Assembly: GCF_004364245.1 (NCBI RefSeq)
Contig: NZ_SOAV01000004.1
Location: forward strand, 248,001 to 312,000
Origin: Streptomyces sp. BK208
GTDB lineage: Bacteria > Actinomycetota > Actinomycetes > Streptomycetales > Streptomycetaceae
Direction: 5' to 3'
DNA length: 64,000 nt
The position numbers and the translations under genes were made by a program. The notes beneath the pieces are model-generated. The model had not been told where the DNA came from. It saw only the letters and a list, made by a program, of their open reading frames with translations, and did no database searches. Of the stretch, positions 33,954 through 42,606 are shown one piece after another (within the stretch, counting starts at the first letter, position 1; the number at the start of each line of letters is the position of its first letter).

Positions 33954-34109
33954 GACGTCGCCTCCTTGTGCCGGTTCGCGTTCCGTGCCGGGTGCCCTGG
34001 GGCGGGGCGGGAAAACGGCCGCGCGCCGGACGCCGTCGGCGCGCTGTCGTCGCCGTGCGCGCTCGCACCGCCGTGCGCGGGCCCGCGGGCCCGCGGGCCG
34101 TGCGCGCAC

Positions 34110-35291
34110 TCACCGCCGCAGGCGGGCCCTCGCGGAGTCGGCGGCGCCGGTCAGTGCGGTCAGGGCGTCGGGCTGCTCGGTGAACAGGGCGCGCCCGGCC
34201 GCGACCCTCCGGCGCCTGGCCGGGCCCGGTGCGGTGAGCCGCCGCAGCGCGCGCAGCAGCGCGTCCCCGTCCTCGGCGGCCTCGGACACACCCAGCTCCG
34301 CCATCCGCCGGACGCCGTCCGCGCCGTGGCCCGGGATCGGACGGTGGCCCACGACCGGCAGTCCGGCCGCGAGAGCCTGTACGGCGGTCTGACCGGCCGC
34401 GTTGTCGATCAGGGCCCGGGCGGCGTGCAGCAGACCGGGCATGTCCGTCACCCAGCCCAGGGCGAGGACACCCGGGGTGCCGGACAGTGCGCGGCGCAGC
34501 CGCCGGTTGTCGCCGCAGAGCACGACCGGCAGGAAGCCGTGCTCCGCCAGGAGCCGGACGGTGGTGTCCAGGTGCGAGCCGACGCCCCAGGCGCCGGCGG
34601 AGAGCACCACGGCGGGCCGGCCGGGGCCGAGCCGGTCGAACAGGTCACGCCACGCGGCCGCCCCCGGGACGTCGGGGGTGCCGGCGAGGAAGCCGGGCGC
34701 CACGAGAGGTCCGCAGGCCGACGCGGGCGTGCCGGTACTCGTCCGCACCTGGCGCGCCGCGGCCTCGGTGAGGCACAGGCAGTGGTCGTTGCCGGGGTGC
34801 AGCCACTGCCGGTGGACCTCGAAGTCGATCACGAGGACGACACTGGGCACGGAAAGCAGCCCGCGGGCCCGCAGATGGCCGGTCAGCTGGGCGCCGAGGT
34901 GGAAGACGGGCACGACGACGTCCGCGCCCGTGCGCTCGGCCAGCTCGCGCAGTCGGCCCCCGGCGAGCCGGGCCAGGGGCGTCCCGCTGGGGCGGTGCCC
35001 CGGGCCGGGTCGCAGGAAAAGGCGGTACAGGGCGGCGTACGCCCAGGGGAAGTGCCGTACCGACCCGCGGTAGAAGCGCCTCAGGACAGTGCCCAGGCCG
35101 TACGGCAGGAGCGCCAGGACGTCGACGACCTGGGCGGTGTCGCCGCGCTCCCCGGCCCGGCGGACCAGTTCGGCGGCGACCGTGTCGTGGCCGGCGCCCA
35201 TGCTCGCGCTGAGCACCAGCAGGCGTCGGCCGCCTCCCGGGCCGCGTGCGGTGCCGGCCCGGCGGGGCACGGATGAGCTGCGAGGATGCAC
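34110..35291 (-). CDS. MGDG synthase-like glycosyltransferase (GT-B)
   Basis: The product is about 393 residues. It starts with the MGDG-synthase type motif RRLLVLSASMGAGHDTVAAELVRRA, which binds the lipid acceptor and marks family GT28 relatives. The C-terminal half has the nucleotide-sugar fold: VVLSAGAWGVGSH, LGWVTDMPGLLHAARALI, and DNAAGQTAVQALAAGLPVVGHRPIPGHG. It probably glycosylates diacylglycerol or another lipid at the inner membrane. The start is uncertain: GTG at 35291 or ATG at 35336, neither with a ribosome site. It diverges from an SDR/DMT/deacetylase operon, which may also serve the cell envelope. Confidence 0.87.
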   Translation of the reverse strand: MHPRSSSVPRRAGTARGPGGGRRLLVLSASMGAGHDTVAAELVRRAGERGDTAQVVDVLALLPYGLGTVLRRFYRGSVRHFPWAYAALYRLFLRPGPGHRPSGTPLARLAGGRLRELAERTGADVVVPVFHLGAQLTGHLRARGLLSVPSVVLVIDFEVHRQWLHPGNDHCLCLTEAAARQVRTSTGTPASACGPLVAPGFLAGTPDVPGAAAWRDLFDRLGPGRPAVVLSAGAWGVGSHLDTTVRLLAEHGFLPVVLCGDNRRLRRALSGTPGVLALGWVTDMPGLLHAARALIDNAAGQTAVQALAAGLPVVGHRPIPGHGADGVRRMAELGVSEAAEDGDALLRALRRLTAPGPARRRRVAAGRALFTEQPDALTALTGAADSARARLRR

Positions 35292-35455
35292 AGCGGACCA
35301 GGTTGCCGACGTGAGGGGTTCCAAACCACCGCACATGCGGGCGTTTCGGGTGTACCGCGGCTGGATACTCCGTGACCGCCCGTCCGGACGGACGGCGGAG
35401 CCCGGCCACCCGGTCGGTCGCTTCGCGGTGCCCGCCCCGAGCCAAGGTGGTCCCC

Positions 35456-36307
35456 ATGGTCCATGCGTTCTCCCGTCCCCGGTCCGCTCCCGGACCGCAG
35501 GTCGTCGCACCCGACGCGGACCGTGCCAGGCCCCGGCGGCCCGTGGGAGCCCTGGACACCCGGACCCGTACGGCGCTCGTGACGGGGGCGTCCTCCGGCA
35601 TCGGTGCGGCCGTGGCCCGCCGGCTGGGCGGCGAGGACGGCTGGCGGCTGGTGCTGACCGGACGGGACCCGGTGCGGCTGCGCCAGGTCGCCGACGACAC
35701 GTCGGCCACCGCGTTCGCGGCGGACCTCACCCTCCCCGGCGCCGACCGGCAGCTCGCCGACTTCACGCTGGCCACGGCCGGCCCGGTGGACCTGCTGGTG
35801 GCCGGAGCCGGCGTGGGCTGGGCCGGCGAGTTCCTGGACATGCCGCCGCACATCATCGACGAGGTGCTCGACGTCAACGTGCTGGCCACGCTGCGGCTGG
35901 TGCGGCTGGTGCTGCCGGGGATGGTGGCGGCGGGTTCGGGGCGGGTGGTGCTCATCGGCTCGCTGGCGGGCAGTGTCGCGGTGCGCGACGAGGCCGTGTA
36001 CTCGGCGGCGAAGGCCGCGATCGGCGCCTTCGCGGACTCGTTGCGCTACGAGCTGCGGGGCACGGGCGTGGGAGTCACCCACGTGGTGCCCGGCGTCGTC
36101 GACACGCCGTTCTTCGAGCGCCGCGGCACCCCCTACCGGCGGTCCAGGCCGCGTCCGGTCCCGCCCGAGCGCGTGGCCGACGCGGTGCGCGGCGCGGTGG
36201 TGCGGGGCCGCGACGAGGTGTACGTGCCCTCGTGGCTGCGGCTGCCGTGCCGGGTGCGCGGCGCGACCCCGGGACTGTACCGGCGGCTGGCCGCTCGGTT
36301 CGGATGA
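35456..36307 (+). CDS. Short-chain dehydrogenase/reductase
   Basis: The 283-residue SDR has a Pro/Arg-rich 35-residue lead, then the coenzyme motif ALVTGASSGIGAAVARRL, NVLATLRLVRLV, the catalytic Ser in VVLIGSLAGSVA and YSAAKAAIGAF with Tyr and Lys. The C-terminus contains RVADAVRGAVVRGRDEVYVPSWLR, typical of the classical DltE-like group acting on lipid-linked or hydrophobic substrates. ATG at 35456 follows AAGGTGG. It leads a co-directional set with the DMT transporter (16-bp gap) and the polysaccharide deacetylase (51-bp gap). Confidence 0.9.
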   Translation: MVHAFSRPRSAPGPQVVAPDADRARPRRPVGALDTRTRTALVTGASSGIGAAVARRLGGEDGWRLVLTGRDPVRLRQVADDTSATAFAADLTLPGADRQLADFTLATAGPVDLLVAGAGVGWAGEFLDMPPHIIDEVLDVNVLATLRLVRLVLPGMVAAGSGRVVLIGSLAGSVAVRDEAVYSAAKAAIGAFADSLRYELRGTGVGVTHVVPGVVDTPFFERRGTPYRRSRPRPVPPERVADAVRGAVVRGRDEVYVPSWLRLPCRVRGATPGLYRRLAARFG

Positions 36308-36323
36308 CCGGGAGCGCGCCGCG

Positions 36324-37229
36324 GTGAGTGTCCTCACCGTCGTCCTCGCCCTGTTCGCCGCGCTGTCCAACGCGGCGGCGTCGGTGCTGCAGCGCCGGGC
36401 CGCGGCGCAGGACGAGAACCGGGCGGGCGCCCGGCACACGGCGCTGCACTCGCTGCTGCGGATGGTGCACGACCGGTACTGGGTCGGCGGGGCGGCGCTG
36501 CTCGCGCTGACCACGGTGCTGCAGGGGGCCGCGCTGGCGGTGGGCAGCCTGGCCGTCGTCCAGCCGCTGATGGCCACCGAACTGCTCTTCACGCTGGTGG
36601 TGGGCAGCGTCGTCTTCCACCGGCGCCCGGACTCGCGGACGTGGCTGGCCTTCGCGGCCCTGGCCGTGGGGCTCGCGTTGTTCCTGGGCGCCGCCGCTCC
36701 GTCGGCCGGTCACGACACGGCCGCCTCGGGCCGCTGGATCTGGGCGGGCCTGGCGCTGTTCGTACTGATCACGGTCCTCGCCTCGGTCGGCAGCATGGTG
36801 CACGGCGCACCCCGGGCGGCGCTGTTCGGATCGGCGTCGGCGGTGGGGTTCGGCGGGACGGCGGCGCTGCTCAAGGAACTCACCGGGCGGCTGTCCCAGG
36901 GGGTGGGCGAGGTGCTGACCCAGTGGCCGCCGTACGCGACGGGGGTGGTGGGCGTGATCAGCTTCCTGTTGTTGCAGAGCGCCCTGCGGGCGGGGACCCT
37001 CGCGGCCTCGCAGCCCGCACTGACCCTCGGCGACGCGCTGACCAGCGTCGCGCTGGGCTGGGCCCTGTTCGGCGAGGAGATCGTGCTCGGCGTGCGGGTG
37101 CTGCCCGAGCTGATCGGCGTGGCTCTGATCGGCCTCGGCAGCGTCGGGCTGGCCCGGGCGCCGTCCGTCCACGGTGCCTGGGACACGGCCACGGCGGCGC
37201 GGGACGGGCCGGGGCGGGGCGGGGGATGA
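36324..37229 (+). CDS. DMT (EamA-like) membrane transporter
   Basis: The 301-residue product has about nine to ten hydrophobic helices: VLTVVLALFAALSNAAASVLQRRAA first, TVLQGAALAVGSLAVVQPLMATELLFTLVVGSVVF, and in the second half AGTLAASQPALTLGDALTSVALGWALFGEEIVLG, the usual EamA half-repeat signature. DMT proteins move small metabolites or lipid-linked sugars; the substrate is unknown. GTG at 36324 follows GGGAG and starts 16 bp after the SDR stop, so the pair is co-transcribed. The C-terminal tail is Gly-rich and basic. Confidence 0.88.
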   Translation: MSVLTVVLALFAALSNAAASVLQRRAAAQDENRAGARHTALHSLLRMVHDRYWVGGAALLALTTVLQGAALAVGSLAVVQPLMATELLFTLVVGSVVFHRRPDSRTWLAFAALAVGLALFLGAAAPSAGHDTAASGRWIWAGLALFVLITVLASVGSMVHGAPRAALFGSASAVGFGGTAALLKELTGRLSQGVGEVLTQWPPYATGVVGVISFLLLQSALRAGTLAASQPALTLGDALTSVALGWALFGEEIVLGVRVLPELIGVALIGLGSVGLARAPSVHGAWDTATAARDGPGRGGG

Positions 37230-37280
37230 GGCGATGAGCGGTCCGGGACGGACCGACCGAGCGGGCCGGAGGCAGCAGGA

Positions 37281-38204
37281 ATGGGTCAGAGTCTTCACGC
37301 GGGACACGCAGGGCACGTGGGACACGCGGGGCACGCAGGGCGTGCGGTGGTGTATGCCGTCGCGGCCGCCGCGCCGGTCGCGGCCGCGCTGGCGCACATC
37401 GGCCCGGCCGCGACCTGGCTCCCCGGGCTGCGCCGGCGCCGGTTCCCCGCGCTGGCGGGGCAGGGCGGTCCCGGTCACGTCGCGCTCACCTTCGACGACG
37501 GCCCGGACCCCGTATCCACACCGCACTTCCTCGACGCCCTGGACGCACTCGGAGTCCGGGCGACGTTCTTCGTCCTCGGCGAGAACGTGTCACGGCACCC
37601 TGCCGTGGCCGGGGAGATGGCCCGGCGCGGGCACGAAGTCGGTGTGCACGGCTGGGCGCACGACCGCCCCTGGTGGCCGGCGCCGCTGCGGGACGCGCGC
37701 GAGGTGCTGCGCGCCGCGCAGGTGGTGGGCGAGGTGACCGGCCGGTCCCCCACCTGGTACCGGCCGCCCTACGGCATCCTCACCTCCGGGCGCTGGGCGG
37801 CCGCCCGCCGGGCCGGGCTGCGGCCGGTGCTGTGGACGGCGTGGGGCAAGGACTGGCGGCACGACGCGACGCCGGCCTCGGTGCGCGCGAACGTCGCGGC
37901 GGACCTGCGCGGCGGCGGCACGATTCTTCTCCACGACACCGACCACGCCTCCGCTCCGGGCAGCTGGCGGGCCACGCTCGGCGCGCTGCCGGACGTCGTG
38001 CGCGACTGCCGCGAGGCGGGGTTGGCGGTGGGCCCGCTGGGCGAGCACGGGACGGGCGGGGCCGCGGTGGCGGCGGGGGTGCGCGCAGCGGGCGCAGTGC
38101 ACGGAACGCACCGTTTCGGTCACCGGCGCCGGGACAGCCGTAGCGTCATGGAGGACAGCGACGATCAGCGCGCGGCGGCACCGGACCCGTCGTGCCCGCC
38201 CTGA
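37281..38204 (+). CDS. Polysaccharide deacetylase with His-rich N-terminus
   Basis: The 307-residue product has a NodB-homology domain: TFDDGPDPVSTPHFLDAL (catalytic and metal Asp), HGWAHDRPWW (metal histidines), RPPYGILTSGRW and the late TILLHDTDHAS. Such enzymes remove N- or O-acetyl groups from peptidoglycan or exopolysaccharide. The N-terminus is HAGHAGHVGHAGHAGRA, encoded by five 9-bp repeats (37296-37340), followed by a hydrophobic segment VVYAVAAAAPVAAALAHIG that probably anchors or exports it. ATG at 37281 follows GGCAGCAGGA. It is the third gene of the SDR-DMT set; the His-rich stretch could bind metal but may just be repeat expansion. Confidence 0.9.
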   Translation: MGQSLHAGHAGHVGHAGHAGRAVVYAVAAAAPVAAALAHIGPAATWLPGLRRRRFPALAGQGGPGHVALTFDDGPDPVSTPHFLDALDALGVRATFFVLGENVSRHPAVAGEMARRGHEVGVHGWAHDRPWWPAPLRDAREVLRAAQVVGEVTGRSPTWYRPPYGILTSGRWAAARRAGLRPVLWTAWGKDWRHDATPASVRANVAADLRGGGTILLHDTDHASAPGSWRATLGALPDVVRDCREAGLAVGPLGEHGTGGAAVAAGVRAAGAVHGTHRFGHRRRDSRSVMEDSDDQRAAAPDPSCPP

Positions 38205-38304
38205 CCCTGCGTGAGTACGCCGTGCCCGCCGACGGCGAGCGGGGGGTGCTGGGCCCCTGGGGCGCCGTACGCGGTCTGTCGGGCCGGAGCCGACACGACG
38301 GTGC

Positions 38305-38333
38305 GGTGGCGGGCCCGGGCAGGACCCGCCACC
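38305..38333. terminator. Hairpin between deacetylase and XdhC-like genes
   Basis: GGTGGCGGG (38305-38313) and CCCGCCACC (38325-38333) form a perfect 9-bp stem with an 11-nt loop. It lies between two convergent operons, close to the end of the xdhC-like gene, and probably stops transcription from both. Confidence 0.6.
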
Positions 38334-38343
38334 TCCCTCTGCC

Positions 38344-39474
38344 TCAGGCAGCCGCCCCTGTCACCTCCCGGTGGATCGGCGCCGCCCCGCCGGTCAGGGG
38401 GACGCCCGTGCCGCCGCGGCGGAGGGCGACGATCTCCGCCGCGATGGACAGGGCGGTCTCCTCGGGGGTACGGGCGCCGAGGTCCAGACCGATCGGTGAG
38501 CGCAGCCGGGACAGCTCCTCCTCGGTCAGGCCCGCCTCGCGCAGCCGCCGGTCGCGGTCCTCGTGGGTGCGGCGCGAACCCATGGCGCCGACGAAGGCGA
38601 CCGGCATCCGCAGCGCCTCCGTCAGCAGCGGCACGTCGAACTTGGCGTCGTGGGTCAGCACGCACAGCATCGTGCGCCCGTCGGTCGGGGTGCCGCGCAG
38701 GTAGCGGTGCGGCCAGTCGACGACGACCTCGTCGGCCTCCGGGAAGCGGGCCCGGGTGGCGAAGACGGGCCGGGCGTCGCACACCGTCACATGGTGTCCG
38801 AGGAACTTCCCCGCCCGCACCAGCGCCGCGGCGAAGTCGACCGCGCCGAAGACGATCATGCGGGGCGGCGGCACGCTGGACTCGACGAGCAGGGTGAGTC
38901 CGCCGGGGCAGTGCGAACCGTCCTCCGAGAGCCCGACCGTGCCGGTGCGCCCGGCGTCCAGCAGAGCGCCGGCTTCGGCGGCGGCGGTGCGGTCCAGGTC
39001 GGGGTGGCCCCCGAGTCCTCCCTCGCGGGTGCCGTCGGGGCGGACCAGCAGGGCCCGCCCGAGCAGGCCGGCCGGGCCCCGGACGACCCGGGCGAGGGCC
39101 GCCGTCCCGCCCCGGGCGGCGCTGTCGAGCGCCGCCCGGAACACCTCACGCGACGGCGCGTCCGCGCCGACCGGCGTGACCAGGACGTCGACGATGCCGC
39201 CGCAGGTCAGCCCGACCGCGAAGGCGTCCTCGTCGCTGTAGCCGAAGCGCTCGCGCACCGTCTCGCCGCTGCGCAGGGCGTCGGTGCACAGCTCGTACAC
39301 GGCGCCCTCCACACAGCCGCCGGAGACGGAGCCGATCGCCGTGCCGTCGCTGTCGACGGCGAGGGCGGCGCCGGGCCCGCGCGGTGCGCTGCCGCCGACG
39401 GAGACGACGGTGGCGACGGCGAACTCCCGGCCTTCGGCCAGCCAGCGGTTCAGCTCGTCGGCGATGTCAAGCAT
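38344..39474 (-). CDS. XdhC/PaoD-type molybdenum cofactor insertion protein
   Basis: This 376-residue XdhC family protein has an N-terminal XdhC/CoxI domain (ADELNRWLAEGREFAVATVVSVGGSAPRGPGAAL, GSVSGGCVEGAVYE, GLTCGGIVDVLV) and a C-terminal Rossmann domain (RMIVFGAVDFAAALVRAGKFLGHHVTVCDARP, then FVGAMGSRRTHEDR). XdhC binds mature molybdopterin and delivers it to apo-enzyme; it is not part of the final oxidase. The start ATG overlaps the end of the large-subunit gene by 8 bases (ATGCTTGA), indicating coupling. It is the last gene of the PaoABCD-like operon. Confidence 0.92.
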   Translation of the reverse strand: MLDIADELNRWLAEGREFAVATVVSVGGSAPRGPGAALAVDSDGTAIGSVSGGCVEGAVYELCTDALRSGETVRERFGYSDEDAFAVGLTCGGIVDVLVTPVGADAPSREVFRAALDSAARGGTAALARVVRGPAGLLGRALLVRPDGTREGGLGGHPDLDRTAAAEAGALLDAGRTGTVGLSEDGSHCPGGLTLLVESSVPPPRMIVFGAVDFAAALVRAGKFLGHHVTVCDARPVFATRARFPEADEVVVDWPHRYLRGTPTDGRTMLCVLTHDAKFDVPLLTEALRMPVAFVGAMGSRRTHEDRDRRLREAGLTEEELSRLRSPIGLDLGARTPEETALSIAAEIVALRRGGTGVPLTGGAAPIHREVTGAAA

Positions 39475-41617
39475 CCGTGCCGCCCCCGGTCGCGGGCACC
39501 CCCGCCGACAGCACACGGTCCGGACGGATCGGCAGGCTGCGGTGGCGCACGCCGGTCGCATGGTGCACCGCGTTGGCGACGGCGGCCGCGGCGCCCACGA
39601 CGCCGATCTCGCCGACCCCCTTGATGCCCACGGGGTCGTCCGGGTCCTCGTCGTCCACCCAGTCCGCCTGGATGTCGCCCACGTCGGCGTGGGTGGCGAC
39701 GTGGTAACCGGCGAGGTCGGGAGCGTAGAGGGCGCCGCTGGCCCGGTCCCGGACCGCCTCCTCGTGCAGGGCCATGGAGATGCCCCAGACCATGCCGCCG
39801 ACCAGCTGGTTGCGGGCGGTGAGCGGGTTGACGATCCGGCCCGCCGCGAAGATGCCGAGCATGCGGCGCACCCGTACCTCGCCCGTGGCGGGGTCCACGG
39901 CGACCTCCGCGAACTGCGCCCCGAAGGAGTGCCGTTCCTTCTGCGCGAGACGGCCGAGGGCCTCGGTGGTGTCGGACCGTACGGTGATGCCCTCGGCGGG
40001 GATGTCGGTGCCCAGGGCGAGGCGTTCGCGCAGTTCCGCGGCCGCGGCCGTGATCGCCCAGGCCCACGAGCGGGTGCCCATCGAGCCGCCCGCGATCATC
40101 GCGGGGCCGAAGTCGCTGTCCCCGATCCGGACCCGGATCCGCTCCGGCGCCACCTGCAGCGCGTCGGCCGCGACCAGGGTGAGCGCGGTACGGGCACCGG
40201 TGCCGATGTCGGCGGCGGCGATCCGCACGGTGAAGCCGCCGTCGGCCTGGGCGGTCAGAGCGGCCGTGGAGGGTCCGGCGCCCGCGTGGAAGGAGGCGGC
40301 GGCCGTGCCCGTGCCGAGGAGCCAGCGCCCGTCGCGCCGGGTGCCGGGGCGCGGGTCGCGCTCGGCCCAGCCGAACCGCCGGGCACCCTCACGGAAACAG
40401 GCCTCCAGGTTGCGGCTGCTGAAGGGCAGGCCGGACACCGGGCCCACCTCGGGCTCGTTGCGCAGGCGCAGTTCGATCGGGTCGACGCCGCAGCGCTCGG
40501 CGAGTTCGTCGAGGGCCGACTCGACGGCGAAGGACCCCGGCGCCTCGCCCGGCGCGCGCATGAACGTCGGTGACGGCACGTCGAGGGGCGTGACCTCGTT
40601 GGCCGTGTGGTGGGCGTCGGCGTCGTACATCACCCGGGCCACGCCCGCACTGGGTTCGACGAACTCGTAGACGGTGGACGTCCGGCTCAGCGAGCGGTGC
40701 TCCAGGGCGCGCAGCCGGCCGTCGGCGTCGGCGCCGAGGCGGACGCGCTGGACGGTGGGGCTGCGGTGGCCGGCCAGCGAGAACATCTGTCGTCTCGTCA
40801 TGACCACGCGTACCGGCCGCTGCAGTTCGGTCGCGGCCATCACGGCGGCGACCTGGTGGGCCCGCAGGCCCTTGCTGCCGAAGCCGCCGCCGATGTGCTC
40901 GGAGCGCACCCGCACGGCGGACGCGTCCAGCGAGAACATGTTCGCCAGTTCGCTCTGGATCCAGGTGGTGCCCTGGTTGGAGTCGACGACCTCCAGGCGG
41001 CCGCCGTCCCACCGGGCCGTGGCGGCGTGCGGCTCCATCATGCTGTGGTGCTCTTCGGGGGTCGTGTACTCCGCGTCCACCACGACGGCGGAGGCGGCGA
41101 GGCCGGCCGCCAGGTCGCCCTTGGCGGTCTCGCCGGGCATGACGCCGCCGGCCGGGTGGGCGCCCGGGTGTCCGGTGGTGAGCGTGGTGTCGTGCGGTTC
41201 CTCGTCGTAGGAGACGACCAGGGCCTCGGCGGCCTCCCTGGCCTGTTCGGACGTCCCGGCGACGACGAGGGCGACCGGCCAGCCCACGTGCGGCACCCGG
41301 TCGTTCTGGAAGAGGGCGGCGGTGGGGTCCGGCGTGATGCCCAGCAGACCCACGTAGTCGGTGTCGACGCGCGGGGCGTTGCCGTGGTGCAGGACGGTGA
41401 GGACGCCGGGCATGGCGAGGACGGGCTCGGTGTCGATGGTGCGGATCCGGCCGCGGGCCACGGTGGACAGCACCAGCCAGCCGTGCGCGAGGTCGGCGAA
41501 GGGGATCTCGCCGGCGTAGCGGGCCGCTCCGGTGACCTTGTCGCGGCCCTCTACGCGCGTGTGGGCGGTGCCGACGGCGCCCCGGGTCGTCGTGCGGCCG
41601 GTGGTGGCGGTGCTCAT
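39467..41617 (-). CDS. Xanthine dehydrogenase family, molybdopterin-binding large subunit (PaoC-like)
   Basis: The 716-residue subunit carries the molybdopterin active site. It begins with RVEGRDKVTGAARYAGEI, then shows the cofactor-binding VRVRSEHIGGGFGSKGLRAHQVAA and near the C-terminus the catalytic glutamate in GIKGVGEIGVVG (about E670). Length and order match the PaoC/YagR branch of E. coli, which oxidises aromatic aldehydes; xanthine specificity is not implied. It overlaps the FAD-subunit gene and the XdhC-like gene, giving tight coupling. No export signal is present in any subunit, so this enzyme is cytosolic, unlike the Tat-exported E. coli complex. Confidence 0.93.
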   Translation of the reverse strand: MSTATTGRTTTRGAVGTAHTRVEGRDKVTGAARYAGEIPFADLAHGWLVLSTVARGRIRTIDTEPVLAMPGVLTVLHHGNAPRVDTDYVGLLGITPDPTAALFQNDRVPHVGWPVALVVAGTSEQAREAAEALVVSYDEEPHDTTLTTGHPGAHPAGGVMPGETAKGDLAAGLAASAVVVDAEYTTPEEHHSMMEPHAATARWDGGRLEVVDSNQGTTWIQSELANMFSLDASAVRVRSEHIGGGFGSKGLRAHQVAAVMAATELQRPVRVVMTRRQMFSLAGHRSPTVQRVRLGADADGRLRALEHRSLSRTSTVYEFVEPSAGVARVMYDADAHHTANEVTPLDVPSPTFMRAPGEAPGSFAVESALDELAERCGVDPIELRLRNEPEVGPVSGLPFSSRNLEACFREGARRFGWAERDPRPGTRRDGRWLLGTGTAAASFHAGAGPSTAALTAQADGGFTVRIAAADIGTGARTALTLVAADALQVAPERIRVRIGDSDFGPAMIAGGSMGTRSWAWAITAAAAELRERLALGTDIPAEGITVRSDTTEALGRLAQKERHSFGAQFAEVAVDPATGEVRVRRMLGIFAAGRIVNPLTARNQLVGGMVWGISMALHEEAVRDRASGALYAPDLAGYHVATHADVGDIQADWVDDEDPDDPVGIKGVGEIGVVGAAAAVANAVHHATGVRHRSLPIRPDRVLSAGVPATGGGTDA

Positions 41618-42606
41618 CGGGCGGCCTCCTCGGCGAGTTCGGTCAGGACGGCCACCACGAGGTTGCGCATGAGGGTCACCTTGTATCCGTTGTCGGGCAG
41701 CGGCCTGGCGGCCGCGAGTTCGGCGTCGGCGGCGGCGGCGAAGGTGGCGCCGTCGGCCGGTGCCCCGGTCAGCACGGCCTCGGCGGTGCGGGCCCGCCAG
41801 GGCCGCGAGGCGACCGCGCCGAGGGCCAGCCGGGCCTCGCGCACCACGCCGTCCTCGACGTCGAGCGCCGCGGCGACCGAACCGATCGCGAAGGCGTACG
41901 AAGCGCGCTCGCGGACCTTGCGGTAGCGGGAACGGGCGGCGACCGGGGCGGGCGGCAGGGTGACGCCGGTGATCAGCGCCCCGGGCGGCAGGGCGGTCTC
42001 CCGGTGCGGGGTGTCCCCGACGGGGAGGTAGAAGTCGGCCAGCGGCAACTCGCCGGGGCCGTCGAGGGTTTCGTACTCCACGACGGCGTCGAGGGCGGCG
42101 AGGGCCACGCCCATGTCGGAGGGGTGGACGGCCACGCAGTGGTCGGATGCGCCCAGGACGGCGTGGTTGTGGTGCTCACCCGTGATCGCGGAGCAACCGC
42201 TGCCGGGTGCCCGCTTGTTGCAGGGCCTGCTGAGGTCGGTGAAGTAGCCGCAGCGGGTGCGCTGGAGGAGGTTTCCCCCGACGGTGGCCATGTTGCGCAG
42301 CTGTCCGGAGGCGCCGGCCAGGACCGCCTGGCTCAGGACCGGGTAGCGGCGGCGCACCTCGGGGTGGGCGGCGAGGTCGCTGTTGGTGACGGTGGCGCCG
42401 ATGCGCAGGCCGCCGTCGGCGCTCTCCTCGATACCGTTCAGCGGCAGTTCGCGGACGTCGACGAGCCGGGCGGGGCGCTCGACGCCGGTCTTCATCAGGT
42501 CGACCAGGTTGGTGCCGCCGCCCAGGAAGCGGGCGTCGGGGTCCCCGGCGAGCAGGGCCACGGCGCCGGAGACGTCGTCGGCGCGCTGGTAGTCGAACTC
42601 CCTCAT
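41614..42606 (-). CDS. Molybdo-flavoenzyme FAD subunit with extra Fe-S cysteines (PaoB-like)
   Basis: This 330-residue FAD-binding subunit has the VDLM-type flavin motif in LGGGTNLVDLMKTGVERP, GASGQLRNMATVGGNLLQRTRC, and a C-terminal CO-dehydrogenase FAD domain. An insertion after residue 119 holds four cysteines (C119, C129, C138, C157) in RCGYFTDLSRPCNKRAPGSGCSA and DHCVAVHP, the arrangement that carries an additional [4Fe-4S] cluster in E. coli PaoB. This places the enzyme in the PaoB/hydroxybenzoyl-CoA-reductase-like subgroup rather than plain xanthine dehydrogenase. It overlaps both neighbours by ATGA, showing coupling in the operon. Confidence 0.92.
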   Translation of the reverse strand: MREFDYQRADDVSGAVALLAGDPDARFLGGGTNLVDLMKTGVERPARLVDVRELPLNGIEESADGGLRIGATVTNSDLAAHPEVRRRYPVLSQAVLAGASGQLRNMATVGGNLLQRTRCGYFTDLSRPCNKRAPGSGCSAITGEHHNHAVLGASDHCVAVHPSDMGVALAALDAVVEYETLDGPGELPLADFYLPVGDTPHRETALPPGALITGVTLPPAPVAARSRYRKVRERASYAFAIGSVAAALDVEDGVVREARLALGAVASRPWRARTAEAVLTGAPADGATFAAAADAELAAARPLPDNGYKVTLMRNLVVAVLTELAEEAAR

